Source: Paracraurococcus lichenis (GTDB lineage: Bacteria > Pseudomonadota > Alphaproteobacteria > Acetobacterales > Acetobacteraceae). From it: 64,000 nucleotides of DNA. The stretch's first letter is position 1. Each line of letters begins with the position of its first letter. Shown piece by piece: positions 34,243-42,869 of this stretch. The DNA lies in contig NZ_JAUTWS010000006.1 in the NCBI RefSeq assembly GCF_030657435.1, positions 186,001 to 250,000 of the forward strand, read 5' to 3'. Below the pieces are notes generated by a model that saw only the letters and a list, made by a program, of their open reading frames with translations, was not told the origin of the DNA and searched no databases. A program made the position numbers and the translations under genes.

Positions 34243-36096
34243 ATGCTCGACCAGCCGAGGCAGGACATCGCGGGCGAGGCGCCCGAGGAGATCCTGCACC
34301 GCGTCTTCGGCCATCCCGCCTTCCGCGGCCGCCAGGAGGAGATCGTCCGCCACGTCATGGCGGGCGGTTCCGGCCTCGTGCTCATGCCCACGGGCGGCGG
34401 CAAGTCGCTCTGCTACCAGGTGCCGGCGCTCTGCCGGCCGGGGCTCGGCATCGTCGTCTCGCCGCTGATCGCCCTGATGGAGGATCAGGTCGCGGCGCTG
34501 CGCCAGCAGGGCGTCGCGGCGGCGGCGCTGCATTCCGACCTGCCGGAGGAGCAGGCACGGGAGGTCAGGCGCGACCTCGGCCGTGGCCAGGTCAAGCTGC
34601 TCTATATCTCGCCGGAGCGGCTGACGCTCGACGGCACGCTGGATTTCCTCTCGCGGCGGGACCTCGCGCTCTTCGCGATCGACGAGGCGCATTGCGTCAG
34701 CCAGTGGGGCCACCATTTCCGGCCGGAATACCGCGGCCTCGGCCTGCTGGCGGAGCGCTTCCCGAGCGTCCCGCGCCTCGCGCTGACCGCGACCGCCGAT
34801 CCGCGCACCGTCGAGGACATCCGCGCGCAGCTCGGCCTCTCCGAGAGCCCGGTCTTCCGCGGCGGCTTCGACCGACCGAACATCTTCATCAGTGCCGCCC
34901 CGCGGGAGAGCGAGCGCAGCCAGTTGCGGGCCTTCGTCAAGGCGGCCTCGGACGGCACCGGCGCCGGGATCGTCTATTGCGGCACGCGGGCGAAGACCGA
35001 GCAGACCGCTGAATGGCTACGCGGCGACGGGCATGACGCGCTCTGCTTCCACGCCGGCATGGACCCGGAGGCGAAGCGGCAGTCGCATCGCCGCTTCGCC
35101 CGTGGCGATGCGGTGATCATGGCCGCGACCATCGCCTTCGGCATGGGCATCGACCGGCCCGACGTGCGCTGGGTCTGCCACCTCGATCTGCCGCGCAGCC
35201 CGGAAAGCTGGTACCAGGAGATCGGCCGCGCCGGCCGCGACGGGCTGCCGGCGCGGGCGCTGCTGCTCTACGGCGCCGGCGACATCGCGCTCGCCCGCCA
35301 CCGCATCCAGGAAAGCCCGGCGCTGGACGAGCAGAAGCGGATCGAGCGGGCGCGGCTGGAAGCCATGGTCTCCATCGCCGAGGCCGCCACCTGCCGCCGC
35401 CGCATCCTGCTGCGCTGCTTCGGGGAAGCCCTGGGACCGGGCGATCCAGAGAACTGCGGCGCCTGCGATGTCTGCCGCGATCCGCCGCGGCTCTTCGACG
35501 GCACGGTGCCGGCGCAGAAGCTGCTGAGCGCGGTGCTGCGCACGCGCCTGCCCTCAGGGATGCATTTCGGCCTCGGCCATGTGGTGGACGTCCTGCGCGG
35601 TCGGGTGACGCCGAAGGTCGCGCAATTCGCGCATGACAAGGTCAAGACCTTCGGCATCGGCGCCGATCTCTCGGATGCCGCCTGGCGCGGCGTGGCGCGG
35701 CAGCTCGTCGCGCGTGGGGCGCTCGACGTCGCCATCGAGAACCATGGCGAGCTGGTGCCGACCGAGGCGGCCCGGCCGATCCTGAAGGGCGAGGAGAAGG
35801 TGCTGCTGCGCGAGGAGACGGTGAGCGCCGCGACGCCGCGCGAGCGCGCCGGCCGCGGCAGCCCGCCGGCCATGGCGGGCGATCCGCTCTTCGATGCGCT
35901 GCGCACCTGGCGCAAGCGGGAGGCCGAGGTGCAGGGCCTGCCCGCCTATATGATCTTCTCGAACGAGACGCTGGCCTCCATCGCGCGGATGCGGCCGCAG
36001 GATGCCGAGGACCTGGCGATGATCCCGGGCGTCGGGCGGAGCAAGCTGGAGCGCTATGCCGAGGACGTGCTGCGGATCGTCCACGAGGTCGACTGA
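34243..36096 (+). CDS. recQ: ATP-dependent DNA helicase RecQ
   Basis: A 617-residue superfamily 2 helicase. Walker A is PTGGGKSLCYQ near residue 47, the DEAH box with aromatic loop is IDEAHCVSQWGHHFRPEY near 147-164, and GRAGRDGLPARALLLY closes the second helicase domain. The zinc domain has CRRRILLRCFGE...NCGACDVC, followed by winged-helix and HRDC domains (LRTWRKREAEVQGLPAYMIFSNETL). It unwinds branched DNA in recombination repair. A TATAGG lies only seven bases before the ATG, so a leaderless or very short leader is possible. Confidence 0.96.
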   Translation: MLDQPRQDIAGEAPEEILHRVFGHPAFRGRQEEIVRHVMAGGSGLVLMPTGGGKSLCYQVPALCRPGLGIVVSPLIALMEDQVAALRQQGVAAAALHSDLPEEQAREVRRDLGRGQVKLLYISPERLTLDGTLDFLSRRDLALFAIDEAHCVSQWGHHFRPEYRGLGLLAERFPSVPRLALTATADPRTVEDIRAQLGLSESPVFRGGFDRPNIFISAAPRESERSQLRAFVKAASDGTGAGIVYCGTRAKTEQTAEWLRGDGHDALCFHAGMDPEAKRQSHRRFARGDAVIMAATIAFGMGIDRPDVRWVCHLDLPRSPESWYQEIGRAGRDGLPARALLLYGAGDIALARHRIQESPALDEQKRIERARLEAMVSIAEAATCRRRILLRCFGEALGPGDPENCGACDVCRDPPRLFDGTVPAQKLLSAVLRTRLPSGMHFGLGHVVDVLRGRVTPKVAQFAHDKVKTFGIGADLSDAAWRGVARQLVARGALDVAIENHGELVPTEAARPILKGEEKVLLREETVSAATPRERAGRGSPPAMAGDPLFDALRTWRKREAEVQGLPAYMIFSNETLASIARMRPQDAEDLAMIPGVGRSKLERYAEDVLRIVHEVD

Positions 36097-36117
36097 CCCG
36101 CGGGCCCGCCACCCGCC

Positions 36118-37107
36118 CTACTTCTTCCGCTTCAGCAGCGTCAGCGCCACGGCGGTCAGCGCCGCCGCGCCGGCCGCCGGCGCCAGGCTCTTGCGCTCGC
36201 CTGCCTCGCGCCGCGGTCGCCGCCGCCGGCACGGGTTCACCGGCTCGGCCGCCAGTGCCTCCTGCGCCTCGGCATTGCCCTGCATCCCCGCCCAGACCTT
36301 GGTGAACTCGGCGCCGAGCAGGAAGATCTGCGCGGAGTAGTAGATCCAGACCAGCACCACCATCAGCGCGCCCGCCGCGCCATAGGTGCTGCCGATGCCG
36401 GCCGTGCCGATGTACCAGCCGATCAGCCCCTTGCCGATCGAGAAGAGGAAGGCCGTCACCAGCGCCCCGACCGAGACGTCGCGCCAGCCGATATGCCGGT
36501 TCGGCAATATCTTGTAGATGACGGCAAAGAGCAGCGCCGTCATGGCGAAGGTCAGGGCGAAGTTGACCTCGTCGATGAAGCGCCCGGTCTCCGGCACCAG
36601 CTCCGCGGCCCAACTCGTCACCGCGGCGACCACGGCGGTGGCGATGAGCGAGGCCAGCAGCAGCACGCCGGTCCCCAGCACCAGCGCGATGCTCAGCAGC
36701 TTGTTGCGGACGAGGTGCCAGACCGTGTCCTGCTCCGGCGGCGGCGCCCGCCAGATGACGTTCAGCGCCGCCTGCACCTCGGTGAAGACGCTGCTGGCAG
36801 TGAAGAGCAGCACCAGGATGCCGATGCCGGCCGCGATCTGCCCGGCCTGCGCATCCGCCGCGCCGCGGATCAGCCCCTCCACCACCTGCGCGCCGGTATC
36901 GCCCATCAGCGCCTCGAGCTGCTGCGCCACCGCGCCCTCCGCCGCCTGCGGGCCGAAGAAGAGCCCGGCGATGGCCGTGGCGATGACCAGCAGCGGCGCG
37001 ACGGAGAAGAAGCAGTAATAGGCGATGGCCGCGCCGCGGCTCATCGCGTCGTCGGCGACGTAGCCCTCGACGCTGGCGCGGACCAGGCCCCAGAACCTTC
37101 GCAGCAT
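36118..37107 (-). CDS. YihY/BrkB family inner-membrane protein
   Basis: A 329-residue protein with about six membrane spans. It starts MLRRFWGLVRASVEGYVADDAMSRGAAIAYYCFFSVAPLL, the family signature; DTVWHLVRNKLLSIALVLGTGVLLL and GALVTAFLFSIGKGLIGWYIG follow, with YSAQIFLLGAEFTKVWA at the end. The cytoplasmic tail is basic and ends KRKK. Once called RNase BN, this family has no established function; an alternative proposal is transport. It converges on recQ with 21 bases between stops. Confidence 0.9.
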   Translation of the reverse strand: MLRRFWGLVRASVEGYVADDAMSRGAAIAYYCFFSVAPLLVIATAIAGLFFGPQAAEGAVAQQLEALMGDTGAQVVEGLIRGAADAQAGQIAAGIGILVLLFTASSVFTEVQAALNVIWRAPPPEQDTVWHLVRNKLLSIALVLGTGVLLLASLIATAVVAAVTSWAAELVPETGRFIDEVNFALTFAMTALLFAVIYKILPNRHIGWRDVSVGALVTAFLFSIGKGLIGWYIGTAGIGSTYGAAGALMVVLVWIYYSAQIFLLGAEFTKVWAGMQGNAEAQEALAAEPVNPCRRRRPRREAGERKSLAPAAGAAALTAVALTLLKRKK

Positions 37108-37193
37108 GCCTCCCTCCTCGTCCTGGCCGCCTGGCCGGGGCCGCCGCAGAACGGGCGGCCCGCGCTCCCGGTTGCCTGGTCGGGCGGACCGTC

Positions 37194-38933
37194 TCAGCTC
37201 GCCGCCTCGACCAGCCGTCCCTCCCGCACCCGCAGCGCCCGCCGGTGATACTGCGCCACCGCCGGCCGGTGGGCGATGGAGACCAGCGTCGTGCCCGGCA
37301 GGCGCTCCTGCAGCAGGGCGTAGAAGCGCGCCTCCGCCTCCGGATCGAGGCTCGCCGTCGCCTCGTCCAGGAAGAGCCATTGCGGCTTCAGCAGCAGCGC
37401 GCGGGCCAACGCCACCCGCTGCTGCTCGCCGCCGGAGAGGCGGTGGTCCCAGGCATCCTCCTCGTCGAGCCGCGGGGCGAGGTGGCCGAGCCCGGCCAGG
37501 TCCAGCGCCTCCCGCACCTCGGCATCGGCGAAATCCGTCGCCGCGCGCGGATAGCAGACGGCGCGGCGCAGGCTGCCGAGCGGCAGGTAGGGCCGCTGCG
37601 GCAGGAAGAGCACCGTCGCGTCCTTGGGCACATGCACCCGCCCGCTGCCGAAGGGCCAGATTCCGGCGATGGCGCGGAACAGCGTGGACTTGCCGGCGCC
37701 CGACGGCCCGGCGACGAGGACCGCCTCGCCCTGGCCGATCCGCGCCGCCGCGCCCTCCAGCAGCACCCGGCCGTCGGGCAGGGCGAGCGTCACGCCATCC
37801 ATCGCCATGTCCGGCCGTGCCTCGGCCAGGGCCTGCACGCCGGCTCCGGCGGCGGCCGCGCCGCGCGCCGCCTCGATGGCGTCGAGGAAGCCGGTGATGC
37901 GCCGCACCGTCGCGCGCCACTCCGTCAGGTCGCGGTAGTTGTCCACGATCCAGGAGAGCGAGCCCTGCACCTGGCCGAAGGCATCCGCCGTCTGGGTCAG
38001 CCCGCCGAGCGGGATCCGTCCGGCGAAATAGGCCGGGGCTCCGACCACGAAGGGAAAGACGATCGCCACCTGGGAATAGCCGGCGGTGAAGAAGGTCAGC
38101 CGCTTGGTGGCGACCATGATCTGCCACCAGTTCTCGATCAGCGCATGGAAGCGCTGCAGCAGGCCGCGCCGCTCATCCGCCTCGCCGCCATAGAGGGCGA
38201 TGCCCTCGGCATTGTCGCGCAGGCGCACCAGCGCGTAGCGGAAATCGGCCTCCACCCGCTGCTGGTTGAAGTTCAGCGGGATCAGCGCCCGTCCGACGAG
38301 ATGCGCCAGCGCCGTGCCCAGCACCGCATAGGCCAGCGCGACCCAGACCATGTAGCCCGGGATCTCGATGCCGAGCAGCGTGGCCGGCCCGGACAGGCCC
38401 CAGAGCACGAGGACGAAACTGAACAGCGTCACGACCGAGCGCATCAGGCCGAGGCCGAGTGCCAGGGTATTGTCGACGAAGAAGCGCAGGTCCTCGGCGA
38501 TGCGCTGGTCCGGGTTGTCGGTGCCGGGATCGGTCAGGGCGATGCGGTAATAGGCCCGCTCGGCCAGCCAGCCATCCAGCACGCGGCGCGTCAGCCAGCT
38601 TCGCCAGCGAATCTGCAGCGCCTGCCGGAGATAGAGCTGGTAGACCGCGATCAGGATGTAGAGCGCGGCGACGAAGACGAAGCCGGGCATCGGCCCGCTC
38701 TCGGTCTGCCGCCACCAGAACAGCAGCGCCCAGAAGGCCTCGGCGTCCTTCGCCTGCAGGGCATTGAAGAACTCCCTGTTCCAGTAGGAGAGCAGGACGT
38801 TCATCCCGACCAGCGAGAGGTTCAGCGCGATGACGACGCCGAGCAGCAGGCGGGCGCGCCAGCGCTCCTCGCTCCGCCAATAGGGGCCGGCGATGCGCCA
38901 GGTGTCGTGCAGGAAGGAGCCGATGCGGCGCAT
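37194..38933 (-). CDS. ABC transporter ATP-binding protein/permease, YddA/SbmA-like
   Basis: A 579-residue fused half transporter. The membrane part is of the SbmA/BacA-like type (YWNREFFNALQAKDAEAFW, five to six spans, residues 25-330) and the ATPase has VLVAGPSGAGKSTLFRAIAG, LSGGEQQRVALARALL and LFLDEATASLDPEAE. YddA-like and peroxisomal ABCD-like proteins share this plan; proposed cargoes include peptides, vitamin B12 and very long-chain acyl compounds. It is followed by the YihY gene 86 bases downstream on the same strand. Cargo unknown. Confidence 0.88.
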   Translation of the reverse strand: MRRIGSFLHDTWRIAGPYWRSEERWRARLLLGVVIALNLSLVGMNVLLSYWNREFFNALQAKDAEAFWALLFWWRQTESGPMPGFVFVAALYILIAVYQLYLRQALQIRWRSWLTRRVLDGWLAERAYYRIALTDPGTDNPDQRIAEDLRFFVDNTLALGLGLMRSVVTLFSFVLVLWGLSGPATLLGIEIPGYMVWVALAYAVLGTALAHLVGRALIPLNFNQQRVEADFRYALVRLRDNAEGIALYGGEADERRGLLQRFHALIENWWQIMVATKRLTFFTAGYSQVAIVFPFVVGAPAYFAGRIPLGGLTQTADAFGQVQGSLSWIVDNYRDLTEWRATVRRITGFLDAIEAARGAAAAGAGVQALAEARPDMAMDGVTLALPDGRVLLEGAAARIGQGEAVLVAGPSGAGKSTLFRAIAGIWPFGSGRVHVPKDATVLFLPQRPYLPLGSLRRAVCYPRAATDFADAEVREALDLAGLGHLAPRLDEEDAWDHRLSGGEQQRVALARALLLKPQWLFLDEATASLDPEAEARFYALLQERLPGTTLVSIAHRPAVAQYHRRALRVREGRLVEAAS

Positions 38934-38963
38934 GGGCCGTCTCCGGTGCGGAAATGGGAAGGA

Positions 38964-39413
38964 TCAGCGGCGCCGAAGCGCGGCGTCGAGGGCGGCGAGC
39001 CAGGCCTCGACCCGCCGGCGGTTGGTGCCGAGGTCGGAATGCCCGAAGAGGCTGCGGGAATAGAGCAGCAGCCCGGAATGGGGTCCCCCGGGGATGAGTT
39101 CCGCGGTGACGATGTCCGGCCAGTTCATCAGCGGCGTGCGCGCCACCCATTGCGCCTGCCGCCGCTCCGGCCACTGGCCGTAGCGGAAATGCCGCGGCTG
39201 CGCATCGCCCACCCGCAGCAGCACCGGCCAGGCCGCATCGGCATCGACCGGCAGGGGCGGGATGGTGATCTGGGCCTCCGGATGCGCCCCGGCGGTCGCG
39301 GCGAGGCAGGTATTGGGTGAGGAAGGCAGCCGCAGCGCGCGGAAGTCGAGCGGCGTCGCCGCCGGCAGCCCGCCGGTGCCGCTGGAGAAGAGCGAGGCGA
39401 TGGGCGCGCTCAT
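38964..39413 (-). CDS. DUF1499 family protein
   Basis: A 149-residue soluble protein that fits the DUF1499 pattern. The start has PSSPNTCLAA with the conserved cysteine, and the end has DIVTAELIPGGPHSGLLLYSRSLFGHSDLGTNRRRVEAW, the diagnostic C-terminal block. The function of this family is unknown. Its ATG overlaps the stop of the DUF3253 gene as ATGA. It lies 30 bases upstream of the ABC transporter on the same strand. Confidence 0.85.
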   Translation of the reverse strand: MSAPIASLFSSGTGGLPAATPLDFRALRLPSSPNTCLAATAGAHPEAQITIPPLPVDADAAWPVLLRVGDAQPRHFRYGQWPERRQAQWVARTPLMNWPDIVTAELIPGGPHSGLLLYSRSLFGHSDLGTNRRRVEAWLAALDAALRRR

Positions 39414-39679
39414 GCGTTCCGTCCCGCCCGCAGGCGGATGACGCCGCGGACCTCCTCGGCGGGCACCGGCTTGCCCTTGCGCAGGATCTCCACCCGACCC
39501 TCCCGGGCCAGGGCGATCGCGGCCTGCCGCACCCGGCCCATCAGCGGCCGCCAGGGCCCGTCATCGCCGCCGGCGAGGGCGCGGGCGACCTCGCTCGGGC
39601 AGATCGACTTGTCGGGCCCGCGCGCGGCGGTCTGTCGCAGGATTTCGGATGCGATGGCATCCTCCTCAGGAATCGTCAT
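39410..39679 (-). CDS. DUF3253 family protein
   Basis: An 89-residue protein with a winged-helix look: EEDAIASEILRQTAARGPDKSICPSEVARAL, then RPLMGRVRQAAIALAREGRVEILRKGKPV. The block ICPSEVAR and the terminal VRGVIRLR identify DUF3253. It may bind nucleic acid, by fold only. Its start at 39679 was selected because the conserved domain begins there. It is translationally coupled to the DUF1499 gene. Confidence 0.8.
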   Translation of the reverse strand: MTIPEEDAIASEILRQTAARGPDKSICPSEVARALAGGDDGPWRPLMGRVRQAAIALAREGRVEILRKGKPVPAEEVRGVIRLRAGRNA

Positions 39680-39800
39680 GGCGCCCGGGACAATAGGCCG
39701 CGCCCGCCATGGCACCAGCCATGTTTCGGCCAGCCCGTCCTCCCGGCGCGCCGGTCGCGGCGACCGACCTTGGCGGGCATGCCGCAGGCGGAGGCGAGGG

Positions 39801-40778
39801 TCATCCGAGCAGCGCGGCGGCGAGCGCCGTGCCGCTCTCGAAGGCCGCCTCCGCCCGCCCGCCGAGGCACCAGTCGCCGGCGAGGCCGAGGCGGAGCTCG
39901 GGATCGAAGAGGCAGGCCTCGCCGAGCGGCGCCTCCACCAGCGAATGGCGCCAGCGATGCGCCGCGGCATGCAGGGGTGGGGGCAGGCCGGTCCCGGCGA
40001 GGGTGCCGAGCGCCGCGAGCAGGGCAGCCGGCACGGCCTCCGGCGTCTCCTCCAGATGGGTCCGCGACCAGGCGGGCGAGCCCTGGATCACCCAGCACTC
40101 CGCCCCGGCTGGCCTGCCGGGCTTGGAACTGTCGCGCGCCGCCCAGCCGACCGGGCCGCCATCCTCCGGCCGCAGCGCATCCGGCAGGGGCAGCCGCTCG
40201 GCGAAGGCCGCCATCACGGTCCAGCAGGGCGCCATCCCGACCGCTGCCAGCCGCGCCGGCCAGGCAGGGGCGTGCGGCGTGACCAGCGGCGCGGCCTGGA
40301 CGGCGGGCAGGGTGACGGCGACCGCGTCGAAGGGACCCTCGGCGGCCGGTGCCTCCGCGGGCCGTGGTCCTCCCGGCCGCAGCCCCGCGGCGCCGAGGTG
40401 CCGCAGGATCCAGGCGCCCGGCCGGCCCTCGATCGCCGTCACCTGCCGCTCCAGGGCGAGGTCGAGCCCCGCCGCCAGCGCGCGCGGCAGGGCGGACATG
40501 CCGGGCATCCCCACCCAGCGGCCGGGCCCGCCCCAGGGCGCGGCGCCGCAGTCCCGCAGCAGGGCCGCGAAACCCTCCGTGCGGGCGGTCAGGTACTGTG
40601 CGCCATGGTCGAATTGCAGCACCCGGCCCGCCGCCTCGGCCCGTCGCGTGGCGAGACGGCCGCCGGCGGCGCGGCCCTTGTCGAGCAGGCGGACGGAGGC
40701 GCCCCGCGCGGCCAGGGCGCGGGCGCAGCTCAGGCCGGCGAGGCCGGCGCCGATGACGGCGATTCGGAGGGCGGGCAT
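39801..40778 (-). CDS. NAD(P)/FAD-dependent oxidoreductase, renalase-like
   Basis: A 325-residue flavoprotein. The dinucleotide motif is RIAVIGAGLAGLSCARAL at residues 5-22, followed by the renalase-type block GGRLATRR and FDHGAQYLTART near residue 55-67. The C-terminal FAD segment is LGLAGDWCLGGRAEAAFESG. Bacterial renalases re-oxidise misreduced dihydronicotinamides. It begins inside the upstream EAL gene with a 49-base overlap in a different frame, so ribosomes probably re-initiate. Confidence 0.85.
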   Translation of the reverse strand: MPALRIAVIGAGLAGLSCARALAARGASVRLLDKGRAAGGRLATRRAEAAGRVLQFDHGAQYLTARTEGFAALLRDCGAAPWGGPGRWVGMPGMSALPRALAAGLDLALERQVTAIEGRPGAWILRHLGAAGLRPGGPRPAEAPAAEGPFDAVAVTLPAVQAAPLVTPHAPAWPARLAAVGMAPCWTVMAAFAERLPLPDALRPEDGGPVGWAARDSSKPGRPAGAECWVIQGSPAWSRTHLEETPEAVPAALLAALGTLAGTGLPPPLHAAAHRWRHSLVEAPLGEACLFDPELRLGLAGDWCLGGRAEAAFESGTALAAALLG

Positions 40779-41629
40779 CGTCCCGAGACGGTGGTCCTTC
40801 CCGGCGCCGGCGCAAGGGCACCGGGGGCGAGGCGGCCGGGCAGGGGCAGCGGCGCCGCGCCGCCGAAGAGGTAGCCCTGCGCCTCCTCGAAGCCGAGATC
40901 GGCGAGGATCGCGGCCTGCTCCACCCGCTCGACCCCCTCCGCCACCAGCCGCAGGCGGAGCGCCTGGGCCAGGTCGCGCAGGGCGCGCAGGATGGCCAGG
41001 TCGCGCTCGGCGCCCGGGACGCCGTCGATCAGGCTGTGGTCGAGCTTCAGCGTGGTGAAGGGCAGCCGGCGAAGCCGCGCGAAGGAGGCATAGCCGGTGC
41101 CGAAATCGTCGAGCGCGAGGGAGATGCCGCGGTCGCGCAGCCCCTGCAGCATGGCCACGACTTCCGGTGCGTCCTCCAGCGGCAGGGATTCGGTCAGCTC
41201 GAGTTCGAGCCGCGCGGGCGGCAGGCCGGTCACGGCCAGCGCTTCCTCCACCTGCCGCGGCAGCGCGCCGCTGGCGACCTGCCGGGCGGAGACGTTGACG
41301 GCGACCCGGCCGAGCTCCGGATGCGCCATGGCATCGGCCGCGGCGCGCCGCAGCACCCAGCCGCCGAGGGCGACGATCAGGTCGGAATCCTCGGCGATCG
41401 GGATGAAGTCGGCCGGCGGCACCTCACCGCGCCGCGCATGGTGCCAGCGCAGCAGCGCCTCGGCACCCAGGCGCGCCCCGTCCCGCAGGCGGACCCGCGG
41501 CTGGTAGTGCAGCGTGAGCTCGCTGCGGCCGATGGCGCCGCGCAGATCGGTGGCCAGCCGGCGACGAAGCCCGCGGTCGAACTGGCCGGCCGCGGTGGCC
41601 AGCAGGCGCTGCATGGAGTTCGGAGGCAT
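40730..41629 (-). CDS. EAL-domain cyclic-di-GMP phosphodiesterase
   Basis: A 299-residue protein consisting almost entirely of one EAL domain. Catalytic features are all present: GAEALLRW (the EAL motif), the asparagine in AVNVSARQV, the glutamate in ELELTES, DDFGTGYASF with both aspartates, the lysine in TTLKLD and the glutamate in EGVERVEQ. It should hydrolyse c-di-GMP to pGpG. No GGDEF, PAS or membrane region is attached. The start at 41629 follows AGGACAGG; ATG at 41614 is an alternative. A perfect FNR/FixK-type box lies 119 bases upstream. Confidence 0.88.
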   Translation of the reverse strand: MPPNSMQRLLATAAGQFDRGLRRRLATDLRGAIGRSELTLHYQPRVRLRDGARLGAEALLRWHHARRGEVPPADFIPIAEDSDLIVALGGWVLRRAAADAMAHPELGRVAVNVSARQVASGALPRQVEEALAVTGLPPARLELELTESLPLEDAPEVVAMLQGLRDRGISLALDDFGTGYASFARLRRLPFTTLKLDHSLIDGVPGAERDLAILRALRDLAQALRLRLVAEGVERVEQAAILADLGFEEAQGYLFGGAAPLPLPGRLAPGALAPAPGRTTVSGRCPPSESPSSAPASPA

Positions 41630-41960
41630 CCTGCCTGTCCTCTTTACAGGGGCAGTAGCCACGCTTTGCGTGAAGCGACCCCTAACGGCCGGCGTGACGG
41701 AATCCGCACGAGGCCGCCGGCCCTGCATCGTCTTGCGTAAAATACATTTGATGCAAATCAACCGTTCGGCATGAGCCTGCCGTCGGTGACGCTGCAGGCA
41801 TGGCCTCCGGGCGGCAGGGTCGATGCGCGGCCGGCCTGTCCAATGCCGGCATCCGCGGGCGCGCCGTCCTCCGGCGCTGCCGCAGGGCATGCCCGTGCCT
41901 TTGCCGGGGTTGCCGGCAGGCGAGGGGGCATCGGCGCGTCGGCGTCGACGCCCCCGGCAA
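41630..41960. other. Intergenic stretch, 331 bases, between EAL gene and DUF1194 gene
   Basis: No credible gene is seen on either strand. The segment contains an AT-rich island (41733-41761) that is unusual in this GC-rich DNA and holds the FNR-type box. The part nearest the DUF1194 stop (41770-41960) is GC-rich and shows nothing recognisable. Confidence 0.6.
41748..41761. promoter_or_regulatory. Perfect FNR/FixK/Anr-type binding site
   Basis: The sequence TTGATGCAAATCAA matches the consensus TTGAT-N4-ATCAA in all ten conserved positions, with a symmetric centre. It lies in the AT-rich island upstream of the EAL phosphodiesterase gene (minus strand), centre about 125 bases before the start codon. 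FNR-family regulators sense oxygen or redox state. Whether the site activates or represses cannot be decided, since no convincing -10 is present at the classical -41.5 spacing. Confidence 0.65.
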
Positions 41961-42701
41961 TCAGGCGAAGCGTTCCACCCGGTCGCCCGGGGCGGGGCGG
42001 GCGGCGATCTCGCGGATGATCTTGCGCCGGACCGCCGCCTCGAAGGCATCGAATCCCTCGGCCACCACCAGGAAGGCGCCGGGGCCGCCGATCACCTCGT
42101 CGCGGTAGTATTCGTCGAGCGGCGGCAGGCCGTTGTTCTGCGCGAAGGGGCTGGGCTGGCGGTCCAGCACGGCAAGGCCGTTCAGCACGATGCCCTGGGC
42201 CAGCGCATCCTCCCGCGCCTCGGCGACCGGGCGGCCGGAATTGCTCACGCCGTCGCCCGAGATGTCGACGACCTTGCGGCTGCCCTCGAAGCCCTGACCG
42301 AATTGCTTCGCCGCGAAGTCCATGGCGCCGGAGATGGAGGTGTAGAGCCAGGTCCGGCGCGGCGCGGCGGCGATGGCATCGGCGAAGCCATGCGCGGTCT
42401 TCGCCCCGTCCAGCTTGGTCCAGGGGACGACCACGTTCTGGATGTGCCAGTCCGACCAGGTGAACATCATGCAGGCGATGGCGCCCACCGGGCCGCCGAC
42501 GATGCCCTCGATCAGGCGGGGGTCGCGGAAGGCGTTCTCGTAGCCCGTGAACTGGAGCTCCTGCTCCTCCGGATCCACCGAGCGGCTGACATCGACCGCC
42601 AGGATCAGCTCGACATCCACCGGGGTGTCCGCGCTTGCCTTGGTGGTGCGGAGCAGGGCGGGCGTCGCCAGGGCAGCGCCCAGCAGGGTACGACGGAGCA
42701 T
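41961..42701 (-). CDS. DUF1194 family exported protein (von Willebrand A-like)
   Basis: A 246-residue protein with a signal peptide (MLRRTLLGAALATPALLR, cleavage near ASA). The mature part has a VWA-like metal site: LILAVDVSRSVDPEEQELQ (DxSxS) and later VVDISGDGVSNSGRP. These are the defining blocks of DUF1194. The family function is unknown; the fold suggests ligand or protein binding in the periplasm. A good promoter match is present upstream. ATG at 42701 was chosen because the signal peptide begins there; the frame is open further. Confidence 0.85.
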   Translation of the reverse strand: MLRRTLLGAALATPALLRTTKASADTPVDVELILAVDVSRSVDPEEQELQFTGYENAFRDPRLIEGIVGGPVGAIACMMFTWSDWHIQNVVVPWTKLDGAKTAHGFADAIAAAPRRTWLYTSISGAMDFAAKQFGQGFEGSRKVVDISGDGVSNSGRPVAEAREDALAQGIVLNGLAVLDRQPSPFAQNNGLPPLDEYYRDEVIGGPGAFLVVAEGFDAFEAAVRRKIIREIAARPAPGDRVERFA

Positions 42702-42806
42702 AGGACCCCCTTGCGCCGGTGCCCCGGCCACGGAGGTGCGGCAGGGTGCGGTCCGGCATGAACCGTCAGGCGGGCCGTCTGCTGGGCTGCTCCCGAAACT
42801 TGCCGG

Positions 42807-42835
42807 CAATATGCCGGGATTTTTGCTGCATTGCA
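42807..42835 (-). promoter_or_regulatory. Candidate promoter and TGCA-rich dyad upstream of the DUF1194 gene
   Basis: On the minus strand TTGCAA (42835-42830) and CATATT (42812-42807) are 17 bases apart. The -35 overlaps TTGCTGCATTGCAA (42822-42835), and a related CTGCATT...ATTGCAG imperfect inverted repeat lies at 42825-42849. Such TGC-rich dyads resemble PhaR-type operators of alphaproteobacteria, but this identification is speculative. Confidence 0.45.
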
Positions 42836-42869
42836 ACAGAAATATTGCAGTGCACAATTCCTGCCTTGG

